A DNA stretch of 64,000 nt from Eleusine coracana subsp. coracana (lineage: Eukaryota > Streptophyta > Magnoliopsida > Poales > Poaceae): NCBI GenBank assembly GCA_032690845.1, contig CM064426.1, positions 41,038,101-41,102,100 on the forward strand. The letters are read 5' to 3'. Positions 46,457 to 56,972 of this stretch are shown here, in pieces (the first letter of the stretch is position 1; every line of letters begins with the position of its first letter). A model generated the notes under the pieces. That model was not told the DNA's origin. It was given only the letters and a program-made list of their open reading frames with translations, and did no database searches. Made by a program: the position numbers and the translations under genes.

Positions 46457-47160
46457 TGATGTGAACAAGAGTTCTCGATCTTTCGATAGGTTCTGATAAT
46501 CTTGCTTAAGCCGGACTAACAAGCAAGAACATAAATTAATTCGGCTTTCAAATGACACGTTTCGAATCCCGCAATCACAGTACAACGTCTCCTTTAGTTA
46601 TCAACTAGTGTAGCATGGTTGACCTCACCGAGAAGGCTTATCATTGCTTGTAAATCAAAAACACAAACAAGAATAAAGAAGAATACAACCAAATTTACAA
46701 GTATATTATGAATCTCACAAGTTGGAGTCTCACAAACCGATTAAACATCAAAATTGTTCTTAACAGAATAATCTAAGCAAAACCCAGACCCTAATGAAGA
46801 GGCGGCGGCTATACATGAGGACCCTACGGTCATGCACTACCCCCTGGATGCAGCCCTATGTGGGCTCAACTCGATACATGACCCAAAGACTGATTATGGT
46901 GTCACAGCACCAGGATAGATTCTGAACGCTGTCTTGTTTTGGTGATTGTCGACAGATCAAGATGAATTTTAACATGGAACTAGTTGGGTTGAAAAGGCCT
47001 TTTTATTATCTTTCCAGGCATATATAGAATGTACAAATCAGAGTCCGTATGCATTCAGGACGTTCATTTTAGTGTAGACTGGTCTTGGGCCCCGAAACAG
47101 ACTCGAAGTCGGTTTGGATTAAGCCTCCACCTTGGCTTGGACGTCCTTGCTGACCCATCA
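46457..47160 (-). repeat. 3' LTR of the second pol-less element
   Basis: Plus-strand ends TGATGTGAACAAG and GACCCATCA. It shares long blocks with 49848-50534 such as TTCTTAACAGAATAATC and CCCCCTGGATGCAGCCCTA. A purine-rich stretch (minus GGGGAGGTGATTGG) abuts it at 47161-47180. Confidence 0.88.
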
Positions 47161-48285
47161 TGGCTCCAATCACCTCCCCGGCTATCTCATCATCATCTCC
47201 ATGGTTCCTAACAACAATTAATTTATTAGGTAGCAATCTATTCTCAAAACTACATAAACAAAATATTAGAAATGATCTCACCTGTAAATTCAGGTGGGTG
47301 ATGCACATGAACATCTTAGTTAGAGGAGTGTTATGAGTATCCATAGATGTGATGTCCTCGTTATTCTCCCCCTTTTGAATTAGAGTCGTCCTCGACTCGA
47401 TCTTATCTCTTTCTCCTAATAGTGGTCTCAAATCTAAAATATGAAATATAGAACTATTCCCAAACTTGGGATGCTACTCATATTTATATGTGTTATGAAA
47501 ATTATCATCACAATGTGAAGCTACAATAGAAAACATGTCATACCAATGAACAACCTCTTTGAAAAATTGGGCAGCAGTATGAACACCATTCTCACTCTTA
47601 TGATAATTTAGAAAATATGTGATTTTAGAAACACTAGAAAAACTTAACATGGAATGATAATTATTAGTGCAGTTTTCTATTTGATCATTGAGTTGTACAA
47701 CCCAAAAAAGTTTCAATTTTCAACAAATATAAATTCTATGCACCATAAACAAACCTCTATAATCATAGCTTCTAGCAGCATGAAATTTTTTTTTTGTCAA
47801 TAAAGACAATTCAGTTTGACAAAAGATTTGCTTCTCCATAGTATTTAGATCACAAAGAACATCAAATTCAATATAACCTAAAGTATTTAGAGAAGACAAT
47901 AATTTATGTTCATCCCTTTCATATGAAACTAAAATCAAATGTTTAATTTCAGCACTAGTAGGTGAATCATAAGCAAAATCATCAAGCTCATTCATTTGTT
48001 CTGGCAAAGGTATAAGTGAAGTATTGGCACACAACTCCTCTCTATCACATGGATTAGTAGATTAATCAACTTATGGCAATGAAAAATCAAAACAAGGTTC
48101 CAATACAACAAGATTGTTGAAACAATTCAGCACATTAGGAAAGTTCTTACCTGAAACAACTTATTCTTTTTCTTTCACATTATCCTCTTTTTTGTGTAAA
48201 CGTTTAAAAGTATTAGTTGCAACAAGAGATAAGGAAATATGTTCATCCTCTAATAATTTAGATTTTGATGAAAGTGTTACAACAT
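47161..48285 (-). pseudogene. Integrase C-terminal tail and unrecognised ORFs
   Basis: Near 47340-47470 the minus strand reads HPKFGNSSIFHILDLRPLL then IESRTTLIQKGENNEDI, the region following the integrase core. Between it and the protease are two open stretches (47474-47716, 80 codons; 47720-48034, 104 codons) that I do not recognise; they occupy the place of RT and integrase and may be decayed leader-type sequence. Confidence 0.5.
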
Positions 48286-48881
48286 TTAAAATGACCCATT
48301 CTTTCCTAAACGATTTATTTTTCTTCTCTCAATCCTTTGTTTATCCTCTTCTAAAATTTCAGCAGCTGTCATAGGTTCAAGAGTAACTCTTCTATCATTA
48401 TATGTATATGAGTAGCTATTTGCAATGGTATTATGCAAAGCATTATTTGTAAAAATGCAAGATTTACTCAATCACAAATGGCATGCTTGCATAGGTACTA
48501 TATCAAATTCTGCATTATCCTTATAAGAACTAATAAAAAAATCAATGCATGCAATTTTATCTATCTTTATCTTATCACAAGAATTTACCCATCGGATGTA
48601 GTATGGACATGGGTGTGGTTGTGTGCTCAAGACAAGCTTCTCGACCAACTCCAAGTTGCGATGTTGTGGCTACTTTCTCTATCAATGATGACATGACAAC
48701 GTCGATCCTTCACAATAAAGTGAGTTTGTAATAAGTTGTTCAATTGATTTTGTTCTACCTTCTTCATTTGAGAACTAAGCACTTGTTGTGCTACATCACT
48801 TATATTGTTCTCATTAGACGGTGTTGACTCATCACGATGAGTGGTGTAACCTGTCATTGTTAGTAGCAAACAGGAAAACAC
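48286..48881 (-). pseudogene. Protease remnant of the second pol-less element
   Basis: Two overlapping frames give FIVKDRRCHVIIDRESSHNIA (48627-48881), with Asp kept but Arg-Glu in place of the Gly pair, then YYIRWVNSC..FDIVPMQACHL (48472-48654) and NSYSYTYNDRRVTLEPMTAA (48286-48471). Confidence 0.65.
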
Positions 48882-49847
48882 ACAGGAGTATATTTTCCTA
48901 TCACTACTATGTGATCACAGTGTAAACTCTCAACAAGCAAATGGAAGAATCCTACCAAGCTCTTACAAAGTTCTTAATAGCAAGGCAAATGATACCAGAG
49001 GGTGTGTGATCCGACGATTGCAAGGGTCAAAACCTGTGCTGTTCAAAAGAATATGTGTATGGAGCTTGAAAGGGAAATTATTTTGTAACAAGGATTAGCA
49101 AAATTTTAATTTAGAAATTACAAAACTAAATAATAGTCCCAAGCAAGTCTATGTCACCGGCCTAAACTTGTCTCGGACCTAATTCAAACAAGCAAGCAAA
49201 TGACTCAATAAAGGACGCAAAGGCTGCAAGCAATTCTGAAATTTTTACCTTTTTCTTTTTCTACTTTTGTTTGCGACTTTTCCTCTTGTGCACTTTTGCC
49301 TTTTCCTTTCCTTTTCTTTTCTTGTGAATCAAAAATACAAAGGTATTAGTGCTAGAAAGCAAAAGGAAACAAAATCTAGCACAAGGAAAAATTATGATCT
49401 GAATATGATAGACACAAAGATAGATAATATATTATTCCAAAACTCTCAACATGTCACATAAACAAGCATTTTTCTCTCTTTCTTTTAACACAAAAAGTAG
49501 AAGGTTAGACGTTAAATAAGTATTTAGTGCACACAATTCCAGCAACACTATTCTCTCAACATCTGCAACAATCTATTTTTTTCTCTTGATTGTCTATGAA
49601 TAAGAACACACATGACTCAAACAAGAGCAAAGAACAAGCACTAGACCAGCAACACAATGACCTTGTGGGGACTAAAATTTAGAGAAGCAAACTAAACTGA
49701 AAATTGCACGGCACAAGGGGTTCTAAGACAGCGAAAACACGATGAATAAATATTTCTTTGTAGGGCAAATTTCTGGAGTTTAGGACTGAACAAAATAACA
49801 AGAATAAGGATGAACCTAACAGTATACTTGAAGCTCAGATTACCACT
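48882..49847 (-). other. AT-rich leader with decayed primer site
   Basis: No gag is recognisable. Directly inside the LTR the minus strand reads TGGTAATCTGAGC, a damaged form of the initiator Met primer site, two bases from the LTR end. Confidence 0.55.
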
Positions 49848-50534
49848 TGATGTGGACAAGGGTTTTCGATGTTCTGAAAGGTTCTTGATAAGTTGATTTG
49901 GTCGGAGGTGACACACAAATCGATCTGGCTTCAGAACAGACCCTTCAATCATAGCACAACGTCTCCTCTGGTTATCAATCGGTGTTGTACGGTTGACCTC
50001 ATCGAGAAGGCTAATCCCTGCCTGCGAATCAAGAACACAAGCAAGAACAAAGAATAATGCAACCAAATTGTAGATGTATGATTAAACTCACAAAGTTGTG
50101 GTCTCATAAACCAATCAAACGACAAAACTATTCTTAACAGAATAATCTAAGCAAAACAAAAACCCTAATGAAGAGGCGGCTGCTATATATGAGGACCCTA
50201 GGTTCGTGCACCACCCCCTGGATGCAGCCCTAAGTGGGCTCAACTTGATACATGGCCCAAAGACCGATTACAGTGTCGCAGCACCAGGATAGATTCTGGT
50301 TGTCACTTTGTTTCGGCGATTGCTGACAGATCGGAACAAATTTTGACATGGAACCGGTTGGGTTGGAAAGGTCTTTTTGTTATCTTTCCAGGCATATGTA
50401 GAACATCCAAATCTGAGTCCGTACGCGTCTTGGGCGTCCATTTTAGTGCAGACTGGTCCTAGGCCCTGAAACAGACTCGAAGTCTGTTTTGATTGGACCT
50501 CCACCTTGGCTTGGACGTCCTTGCTGGCCCATCA
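49848..50534 (-). repeat. 5' LTR of the second pol-less element
   Basis: Plus-strand start TGATGTGGACAAG and end GGCCCATCA. See the 3' LTR entry for shared blocks. Confidence 0.88.
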
Positions 50535-52010
50535 TGTCTATATCTGGGCATTCGCCCCCCCCCCCCCCCCAAAATGACACGGCTCTGGGCCTGGCCCGTT
50601 AAGGCTTGGCCCAGTATGGCATGTGGGCCCATGCGTGCCATGCTGCACCATGCTCCGGGCCTGGAGCTGAGCCCGTAGCACAGCCCGGCAAGCCATGTAC
50701 CGTGCCGTGCCGGCCCAGTTGGCCCAGTAGCACGTCAGCTCGACAGCCCGCATCAGCTTGTTACAGCACAGTTTTCACCCTTTCAAACACTTGTCTAATT
50801 CCAGTTTTCAAGCTCTGAACATTGAGAAGAAAAAAACTCATATTTCAAACTTCACAGAATCTCAGAAACAATCAAAAAATAAGAAATAATATGGCTCACA
50901 CCAAACTTCATCAAAAGCTAAATTTATTTAGCTTTTTAAATGTTTGGCTGCCTCATTAAAAACCTTGCTAGCCAAGGAAAAAAGAGTACAACCCAGCTCT
51001 ATTGTCTCAAAGTGCACATATTAGTATATTACAATAAGTTCCATAGTTACATCAATCGGTTGCAGGTGGTTGGTTCTAGTTGTCATCCAGATACAAGTTG
51101 TTGAACTTGAGTTCCAACTCTTTGTTCTCCATCTTATGCTGGTCCCTTGCTTCTCCTATCTCCCAGTCCTTCACACAAAGCAGCATCTCCACCGTTTCAC
51201 ACGTAAGAGACTGCCTCTGGTCCTCAATGATCCTACCACTAAGACTAAAGGTAGATTCTGAACTAGTAGATGCAGGAGCAGTCATAACATCCTTTGCTAA
51301 TATGGATAAGATAGGATACGCTTGTTTATGTACTTGCCACCAACTAAGGATGTCAAAATCATCATTGAAATCAGTAATTGTGTCACTGTCAAGATAAGCA
51401 TTAAGGTCGAAAACATGTCCAGTAGGTAGTGATGCACTTATCGAAGTTGAACATTCAGATTCACCAAATATTGCACCTCATGCATTTTTTTTCTTACCAA
51501 TGGCACCTGTGTGTTGTGGTTGACTCTACAATCTAATTGCACCAAACTTGGACTCATACTTGTTAAACATATTAGTTAGCTCATCGTGCACAGTCAACAA
51601 AAAAGTTTCATAACTAGTGCCAACATAATTAGCTAACAAGCTCAGTAATTTATTGAAGCCTTTCATCTTATCTTTGGGATCCAACACAAAAGCAAAGGCA
51701 TACAGCATAGGAATGTCCTTGAAATATTTAAGATACTTTTTTCATAGGGATAATAGAAGGACCTAGCAATGGACATGTTTCATACTTGGCTAACTGTTTA
51801 GCTATTAACAAGATCTGATGCAACATAAGAGGAGCAGTGGGATAATAAACACTAGAAACAATAACTGTAGAATAATAAAACAGCTCAATAAATTCTAAAA
51901 GTTTTTTAACAACATACCAGTGAGCATCTGTCAACAATGGTGGTTTATCAGTTGGAACCTGATAGTTAGCACAAATACACACACTAAATATGCCTCTATA
52001 TCAAACTAAG
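50535..52010 (-). pseudogene. hAT-superfamily transposase, C-terminal remnant with 3' end
   Basis: Minus-strand segments in order: VVKKLLEFIELFYYSTVIVSS (51728-51982, RNase H-like catalytic region end), MLYAFAFVLDPKDKMKGF (51526-51708) and the hAT dimerisation domain at about 51076-51430 (FDILSWWQVHKQAYPILS .. SESTFSLSGRIIEDQRQSL .. CVKDWEI). The N-terminal zinc finger and first catalytic part are missing. Beyond the stop, 50570-50755 is rich in ggcccggcacg-like sequence as in the ends of Ac-type elements. A run of 16 C lies at 50555-50570. It would have been a cut-and-paste transposase. Confidence 0.85.
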
Positions 52011-52977
52011 TGTTGCAGCATTAGATAGGTTGAATCCATCTCACATCCATGTTTCATTAATCATCATGTTACAAAATACACGGTTCACAAGGCTTTGTCT
52101 TCTTTAGTCTTCTACGTCGTTGCTTAAGGAGAGATCTAACTTGGGTGATTACGTAGTCCGCCGATTCCCGGGGCCTTATAAGACTCGATCGGTTAATTAC
52201 ATCTACAGAGCGAGTCTGTAGAACACCTCTAATTAAGCTGCGCCTAGTGGTCGTGTCTTGGTAAATTGTTGCTTGTCCATATACATTGTGTGGATAGAAC
52301 GACGTGATGGGGTGGCTTTTGCATTGCCAAAACCCAGTCATAGCAGCGCCATCGCCACGTCGAACGTAAACGGTAGATGTCGATGAAGAGGATGACTTTC
52401 GCCTCGTCGGTGCCCAGTCATGTATATGCCGGTCTTCATCAACTCGAACGGAAGGGTCGCCTTGGCCTCGTTGGTACCCGGCAACAATGTGTTTGATCCC
52501 ATTTGAAAGGACATGTCGGTGGAGCATTGACTTGATTTTGTCATTGCTCCGTCGAAGTTCCGTCTAGCCTCGTCGGTACTAGACCTTTGATGAGAATTGT
52601 ATGAGTGCTACGTTGGAGTAGCATTGCATCACGTGGTATTGTTTGAAGATGCTTGCCAGGGGGAACCTTTCTTATGGTGTGTGTGCATGGAGAGCACTAG
52701 CTTGCCATGAGATATTATTAAGCACGTGTACATAAGTTGTGCATGTATGCCCTCTTCCATCAAGTATGTGATAGGAGTAGCGTGTATTGTTATGTGAACA
52801 TCATCTCACTCATGTAAATAGGTGTGGGATGACGCATGTAGGAGCCTTCCGACGTCATAGCAATTTGCATGATGGAAAGAATTTCCACGTAAATAAATTA
52901 TTCTCTGTCATGACGGGTATTGCCTCTCTACACATACGAGGATGAGTGTCTTATTTTATTATAACATAATTAATGAG
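52011..52977 (-). other. Unassigned sequence with a 152-codon ORF
   Basis: The minus-strand ORF 52069-52527 starts MLHRHVLSNGIKHIVAGYQR and is Arg/Ser-rich with a basic C-terminus (LLKQRRRRLKKTKPCEPCIL). I recognise no domain. Three diverged copies of cctcgtcggtNcc lie on the opposite strand at about 52405, 52467 and 52570, so part of the ORF may be repeat-derived. It might be a downstream exon of the transcription unit suggested at 53340-53540. Confidence 0.3.
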
Positions 52978-53290
52978 CTGACCGTCGGCTCTCCATAATT
53001 AGAGGTTACCCATCTTACTCCGCTGAATATGATGACAACAAACAAATTGTCGGCTTTCTATGATGAGGAATCGATCCATCTTTCAATGTTTCTTGTAGAG
53101 CGAACAGGCAGACCGTCGGTTCTCCTTGCATGGAGTTTACCCGTCTTACTCTGTTGATTGCAACGAAACAGGCAGACCGCCGGCTCTCCAAGATTGGAGT
53201 ATACCCGTCTTACTTTGTTAATCGTCACATGGACAGGCAGACTACCAGCTCTCAAGGTTGGAGGGTAGCCGTCTTACTCTGTCGATCCAT
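52978..53290. repeat. Tandem array of about five ~62-bp units
   Basis: Units begin near 52978, 53040, 53106, 53167 and 53232. The consensus reads acaggcagaccgtcggctctcc, a 6-10 base loop, then ggagtNtacccgtcttactctg. Each unit contains a CTCC..GGAG inverted pair. The copies are strongly diverged and unevenly spaced. Confidence 0.75.
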
Positions 53291-53560
53291 AATATACACA
53301 TAATAATCAAAATGAAGCAACCACATGGCTTACGCACCCTGCATCATGGACGCCTGGAAGATGACGCTTGGCTGGATGAAACTCATCGTCGAGGCGAGGA
53401 GGCTCCTTAGGGTACTTGCCGGTGGTGGCGTCGATGTTGCAGATGCGTGTGCGTGGTGCTAGGGTGTCAGCCTGGCGGCGCTTCTGCGTTTTTTCCCTCT
53501 GTCCCCGAACCTAGAGGTCTCGGTTCTCTTATATAGGCCGATCAATATCAGATGACGATG
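53291..53560 (-). promoter_or_regulatory. Possible minus-strand promoter and short first exon
   Basis: The minus strand has CCTATATAAG at about 53527-53536, a GC-rich leader and, about 140 bp on, an ATG (about 53395) opening a 15-codon frame MSFIQPSVIFQASMM that meets a GGGTGCGTAAG donor-like site near 53342. This is the layout of a plant promoter plus first exon, or of an LTR promoter. Neither downstream exons nor a second LTR is established. Confidence 0.35.
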
Positions 53561-54215
53561 CAGCGATGGTCAGTTAGGATCCAGCGCCCTTCCTGCCGTC
53601 TTGCCGTTCTTATCCTGTACGTGTCAATCTTTATCTTCAAGGAATTCGGTTCGTATACGAACCGACTAGCCAGCTTATACCAGCAAAACACGTCAGCGTT
53701 GCATGAGCTAAACGTCATCACACAACCAGGAATATACGTATAGCGTATCCTTGCTGCCGGAGTTTATTATAGTCTCACGCTTATGCATGTCTCATCCTTC
53801 AACGTGCATTCTTTCTACCAGCAAGCATACTCGTAGCTTCTTTTATTTATCACACGCATATTGTCAATTCCATTTAGCTTTAAACTTTACTTATCATACG
53901 AGCTTCATTATTGTCAATTCCATTTAGCTTTAAACTTTACTATTCATTTACTCATAATTCTAGAGTATCAAAACAAATGCCCCCCCCCCCCCCCCCCCCC
54001 CCCCCCGCCGAGTCAAGTTTATGCGCGAAGCAGCAGGAATTCGACTCGGGAAAACAAACATGGAAGTATGTGCCTTGACTACCAATATGGCAATAACCAC
54101 AACAGTATGAGCTTAGAGCTTGCTCATCCGGATTAATGCTCAACTATGCAAAGCAATTGTGTGCACATGGAATCCAGGCAATAGATTTCTTGTGCTTGTG
54201 TTTAGGTCCTGGTCA
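53561..54215. repeat. Spacer with a 30-bp direct repeat and a run of 27 C
   Basis: A 30-bp sequence at 53861-53890 is repeated exactly at 53911-53940, 50 bp apart. A homopolymer of 27 C occupies 53980-54006 and is followed by CGCCGAGTC. No gene is supported. Confidence 0.7.
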
Positions 54216-54480
54216 CACTACCACATAATAGGGATTTAGTGATGCATGTTTAGAGACGGCTAAAACAAATATGTTACTAAATCACTTATAGTATTGCTAT
54301 TTGGTTGAAGGGCATATATAATGACGTTTGTATAGAAAATAGTATGTAGCAAAAGTTTTTACGACGGGTGTAAAAAACCCGTCTCTATAGAATTTCGTTA
54401 GCAACCAGTACACTTGGTTGAATGGCAGGTGAAAGTATTTAGCAAACCCAGTCTTCTTTCTTTTCTAGAATTCCACGAGG
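54216..54480 (+). mobile_element. CACTA-like transposon terminus
   Basis: CACTACCACATAATAGGG at 54216, preceded by TCA, is followed by gatttagtgatgc and, at about 54360-54410, acgacgggtgtaaaaaacccgtc, the gggttt/aaaccc type of inverted subterminal motif usual in CACTA (En/Spm) elements. The opposite TAGTG end and any transposase are not located, so the extent is unknown. Confidence 0.5.
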
Positions 54481-54990
54481 AAAACCTTGGGATTCTTCAG
54501 AAATGTTTATAGTAATTAGATGATGAGTTTTAGCAGCACTTGTGTGGCTAGCTAAAACCTGGGAACAAAAAGAAAAAAATCCGTGCCACAACCTCAATAA
54601 TTTCTAGCCGATACCTGCATAACCAGCCAAAACACGGGATGTTGTAACGAAAGACCATGCCACGACTCCATTCAGTGTGTATGACAATAATCTGACTAGT
54701 CTTGGCCAGCACTTGCATGACCAGCCAAAATAGGAGATGTTGTAGGGTAAAAACATGCTACAACAACTCAATAATTAATGATAAGCTCAAGCTGATACTT
54801 ACATGACCAGCTAAAATGCAGGATGCTGTTGCGTAAGACCATGCAACATATCCCTATAATTAATATGTAGGTGGTAATGAGATGACAGGTTTTAGCCAAC
54901 ACTCACATGATTAGCTAAACAAAATCAATATGGATTGCTGTCGCGTAAGACCATACCATAGCTCTCCGATAATCAATTGCAAAGTTTAGG
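54480..54990. repeat. Degenerate tandem array, units about 110 bp
   Basis: Four to five diverged copies of a unit containing cttgcatgaccagccaaaa, gggatgttgtNNNgNaagaccatgccac and ataatNNNtgac. Units begin near 54510, 54600, 54705, 54790 and 54890. Probably subterminal repeats of the adjoining CACTA-like element. Confidence 0.65.
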
Positions 54991-55062
54991 ATCGTATAAC
55001 AAGAAATAGCGAATATCCTTGCCATAACCTTTAAATAGATCCATTTTGAAATAATATTTAGT

Positions 55063-55285
55063 TTCATTGCCACAAACTACATTAGTATTGGCCAATGAAA
55101 ATTCTTCAGCAAGATAATGCGACCATATGACTGGTGCCAACCATCAATCATGGTGTGTTTAGATAATGTTGAGTAAGTTTCATTGCGACTAATTACATTA
55201 GTGTCGATCAATGAGAACTCTATGAAGATTGATACGACCATATAACAGTAATGGTGCCAGCCATCAATCTCGATGTGTTCCATAG
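55063..55285. repeat. Two tandem copies of a ~120-bp unit
   Basis: About 55063-55170 and 55180-55285 share gtttcattgcNacNaattacattagt, gaNNtNNtacgaccatat and ggtgccaNccatcaatc blocks. They are diverged and non-coding. Confidence 0.7.
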
Positions 55286-55326
55286 ATCCACAGTCGCCAC
55301 ACTGGCCTGCTTCACTGCTTCAAAAT

Positions 55327-55620
55327 AGTGATATGTGCATGCCCGAAATATCATGAGCATGTCATAATCATCAGTGTGCGTAGAGATCTGTCTGAAATAC
55401 CATGGATATGTCAAGAATCAATTTCCACATAGATGTGTCCAAAATACCAGGGACATGCGAACCATCAATTTGCACCGAGATGTGTCCGAAAATATCATGG
55501 ACATGTGAATCATCAATTTGCACCGAGATGTGTCCGAAATACCATGGACATGCCACAATCATCCGTTTGTGTAGATATGTGTCCAAAAAACCATGAACAA
55601 ATCTCAAACACTATTTTGTG
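55327..55620. repeat. Tandem array of about six ~47-bp units
   Basis: The unit core agatgtgtccgaaataccat ends about 47-48 bp before the next; copies at 55431, 55478 and 55526 are clearest, with weaker ones towards both ends. Each also carries ggacatg and aatcatcaatttgcaccg. The minus strand stays open across the array (HDIFGHISVQIDG-like repeats), an expected by-product of 48-bp units. Confidence 0.8.
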
Positions 55621-56960
55621 TAGAGACCGTAAAGATATAGTAAATATCTCTTACATATAGAAGTAATGGTGAGGATATGTTTCACTTTAGCTCACTTCCA
55701 CTATTTTCCTTTTCTATGTCAGAAGATAAAAGAAAAATTGTGAGTATATTGTTCTCTTTAGAGGACAGCAATGTCGTGGATCACTTTATATGACACAGAA
55801 GTGAGCAACTACTTTACGTTAGCTCATGTCTTCCTGTTCCATCGCACAAGCAAGAAGAGTGAGAAAGTTATTCTATATTATTTTTTTATTTAGAGAAGAA
55901 CAACATTTGCCGCCTCTAAATTTAAGGAACCTGTTCAAAATGAGAGAGATATGTATAAGATAAAAAAATAGATTTTTTTTAAAAAATGTTGGCTCTTTCT
56001 TTGGCTACCAAGTTAATTAGTTACCATCAGCGAGCATCACTAGAGGATATGTTTTGCCTTGCCTTTTCAAAATTCAACACGATTTTCACTTCAGTTTTCT
56101 CGTGATATTAGTGCAAAAATGATTAGCACTTCATCAAGACTTCTTGGGGCTAGTAGAACCATCATCAAGCCTCCCTTCAGTCGTGTGCCTCATGTCCTCT
56201 ACTTCTATCCAGTAGGAGATGTGGGATATGGATAGGATTTTGGGTATGGTTTTGGGGGATATGGCCAAGACAATTTTTGCCATTTCATTTTGCCGAGGAT
56301 AGTGAATAACTACCCTTCGCCTTCATATAACACTTGATTGCTTCTTGGATATTCAATGATTAGGGTCTACTTCCTCGGTGACCCCTTTGACCTTGATTAA
56401 CTCGTCACATTGATTTGCTTGAGAAATTCTTGTGAATTTGGAGGGTAGCATCCACCTTGGGTGACTAAAATCCTCGCAGGCTTATTTGTTTATGGACCCT
56501 TGTTACTACCTCATAGTGTGGCATGTGGCTTCACACTAAGCCAAACTTTTGCTTGGTTAGGTAGCCCTTTCATGCTCTTCATGCTATAGTTTTCCCTAGA
56601 GGCATATCATCTCCTTTGGGCTGGACAAAAGTAGAGGACACGATAAACCCACAACTTCCAGAGTCAACTTGGATCAGAATTCCACTAGCCCCTTTTATCA
56701 CTTGCTGGTGCCGACCACGTGCTTTGTGTTGAGATTACTTCGACACAAGTTGGAACCGGACGGGACATTCCCTGCCCAGGGTCATATCCTTCAATGGTAC
56801 TAACTAATGGTCAACTTGGTGACAAGTATAGGAAAAAGCCTTTTAATGTGGGACAATAAAATGTCCATATTTTGCAAAGCATTTTATTTTTTTAGGAAAT
56901 AAAAGAAATGCTTTAAAGAGTGAGAGGATAGAGGAAGAATTGCATCAACACTTGGTTAAG
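55621..56960. other. Spacer and 3' region of the right-hand Tat element
   Basis: 55621-56000 is AT-rich without a gene. From about 56000 to 56960 the sequence probably belongs to the untranslated region after the integrase of the minus-strand element, whose coding end is at about 56961. Segments 56193-56222 and 56606-56642 form an inverted repeat (tgtcctctacttNtNtccag). The 3' LTR is not identified. Confidence 0.45.
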
Positions 56961-56972
56961 CAAAATATTTCT

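Larger units (their letters stand above)
46457..50534 (-). mobile_element. Second non-autonomous chromovirus-like element: protease remnant, no gag or RT
   Basis: LTRs 46457-47160 (704 bp) and 49848-50534 (687 bp), TGATG..CATCA, clearly diverged from each other. The interior keeps a protease remnant (48286-48881) and an integrase C-terminal tail (about 47340-47470); gag, RT, RNase H and the integrase core are gone. No matching target duplication is found (left CTCAC, right TGTCT), suggesting a rearranged edge. It is related in LTR layout and tail to the element at 38560-42033. Confidence 0.8.

Noticed and set aside
53395..53536. Definite host gene start
   Set aside because: TATA, ATG and donor-like site are suggestive but no downstream exon or protein domain supports a gene; kept only as a low-confidence regulatory entry.
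55327..55620. CRISPR-like regularly spaced repeats
   Set aside because: Units are contiguous degenerate tandem repeats without unique spacers, and the genome is a plant.
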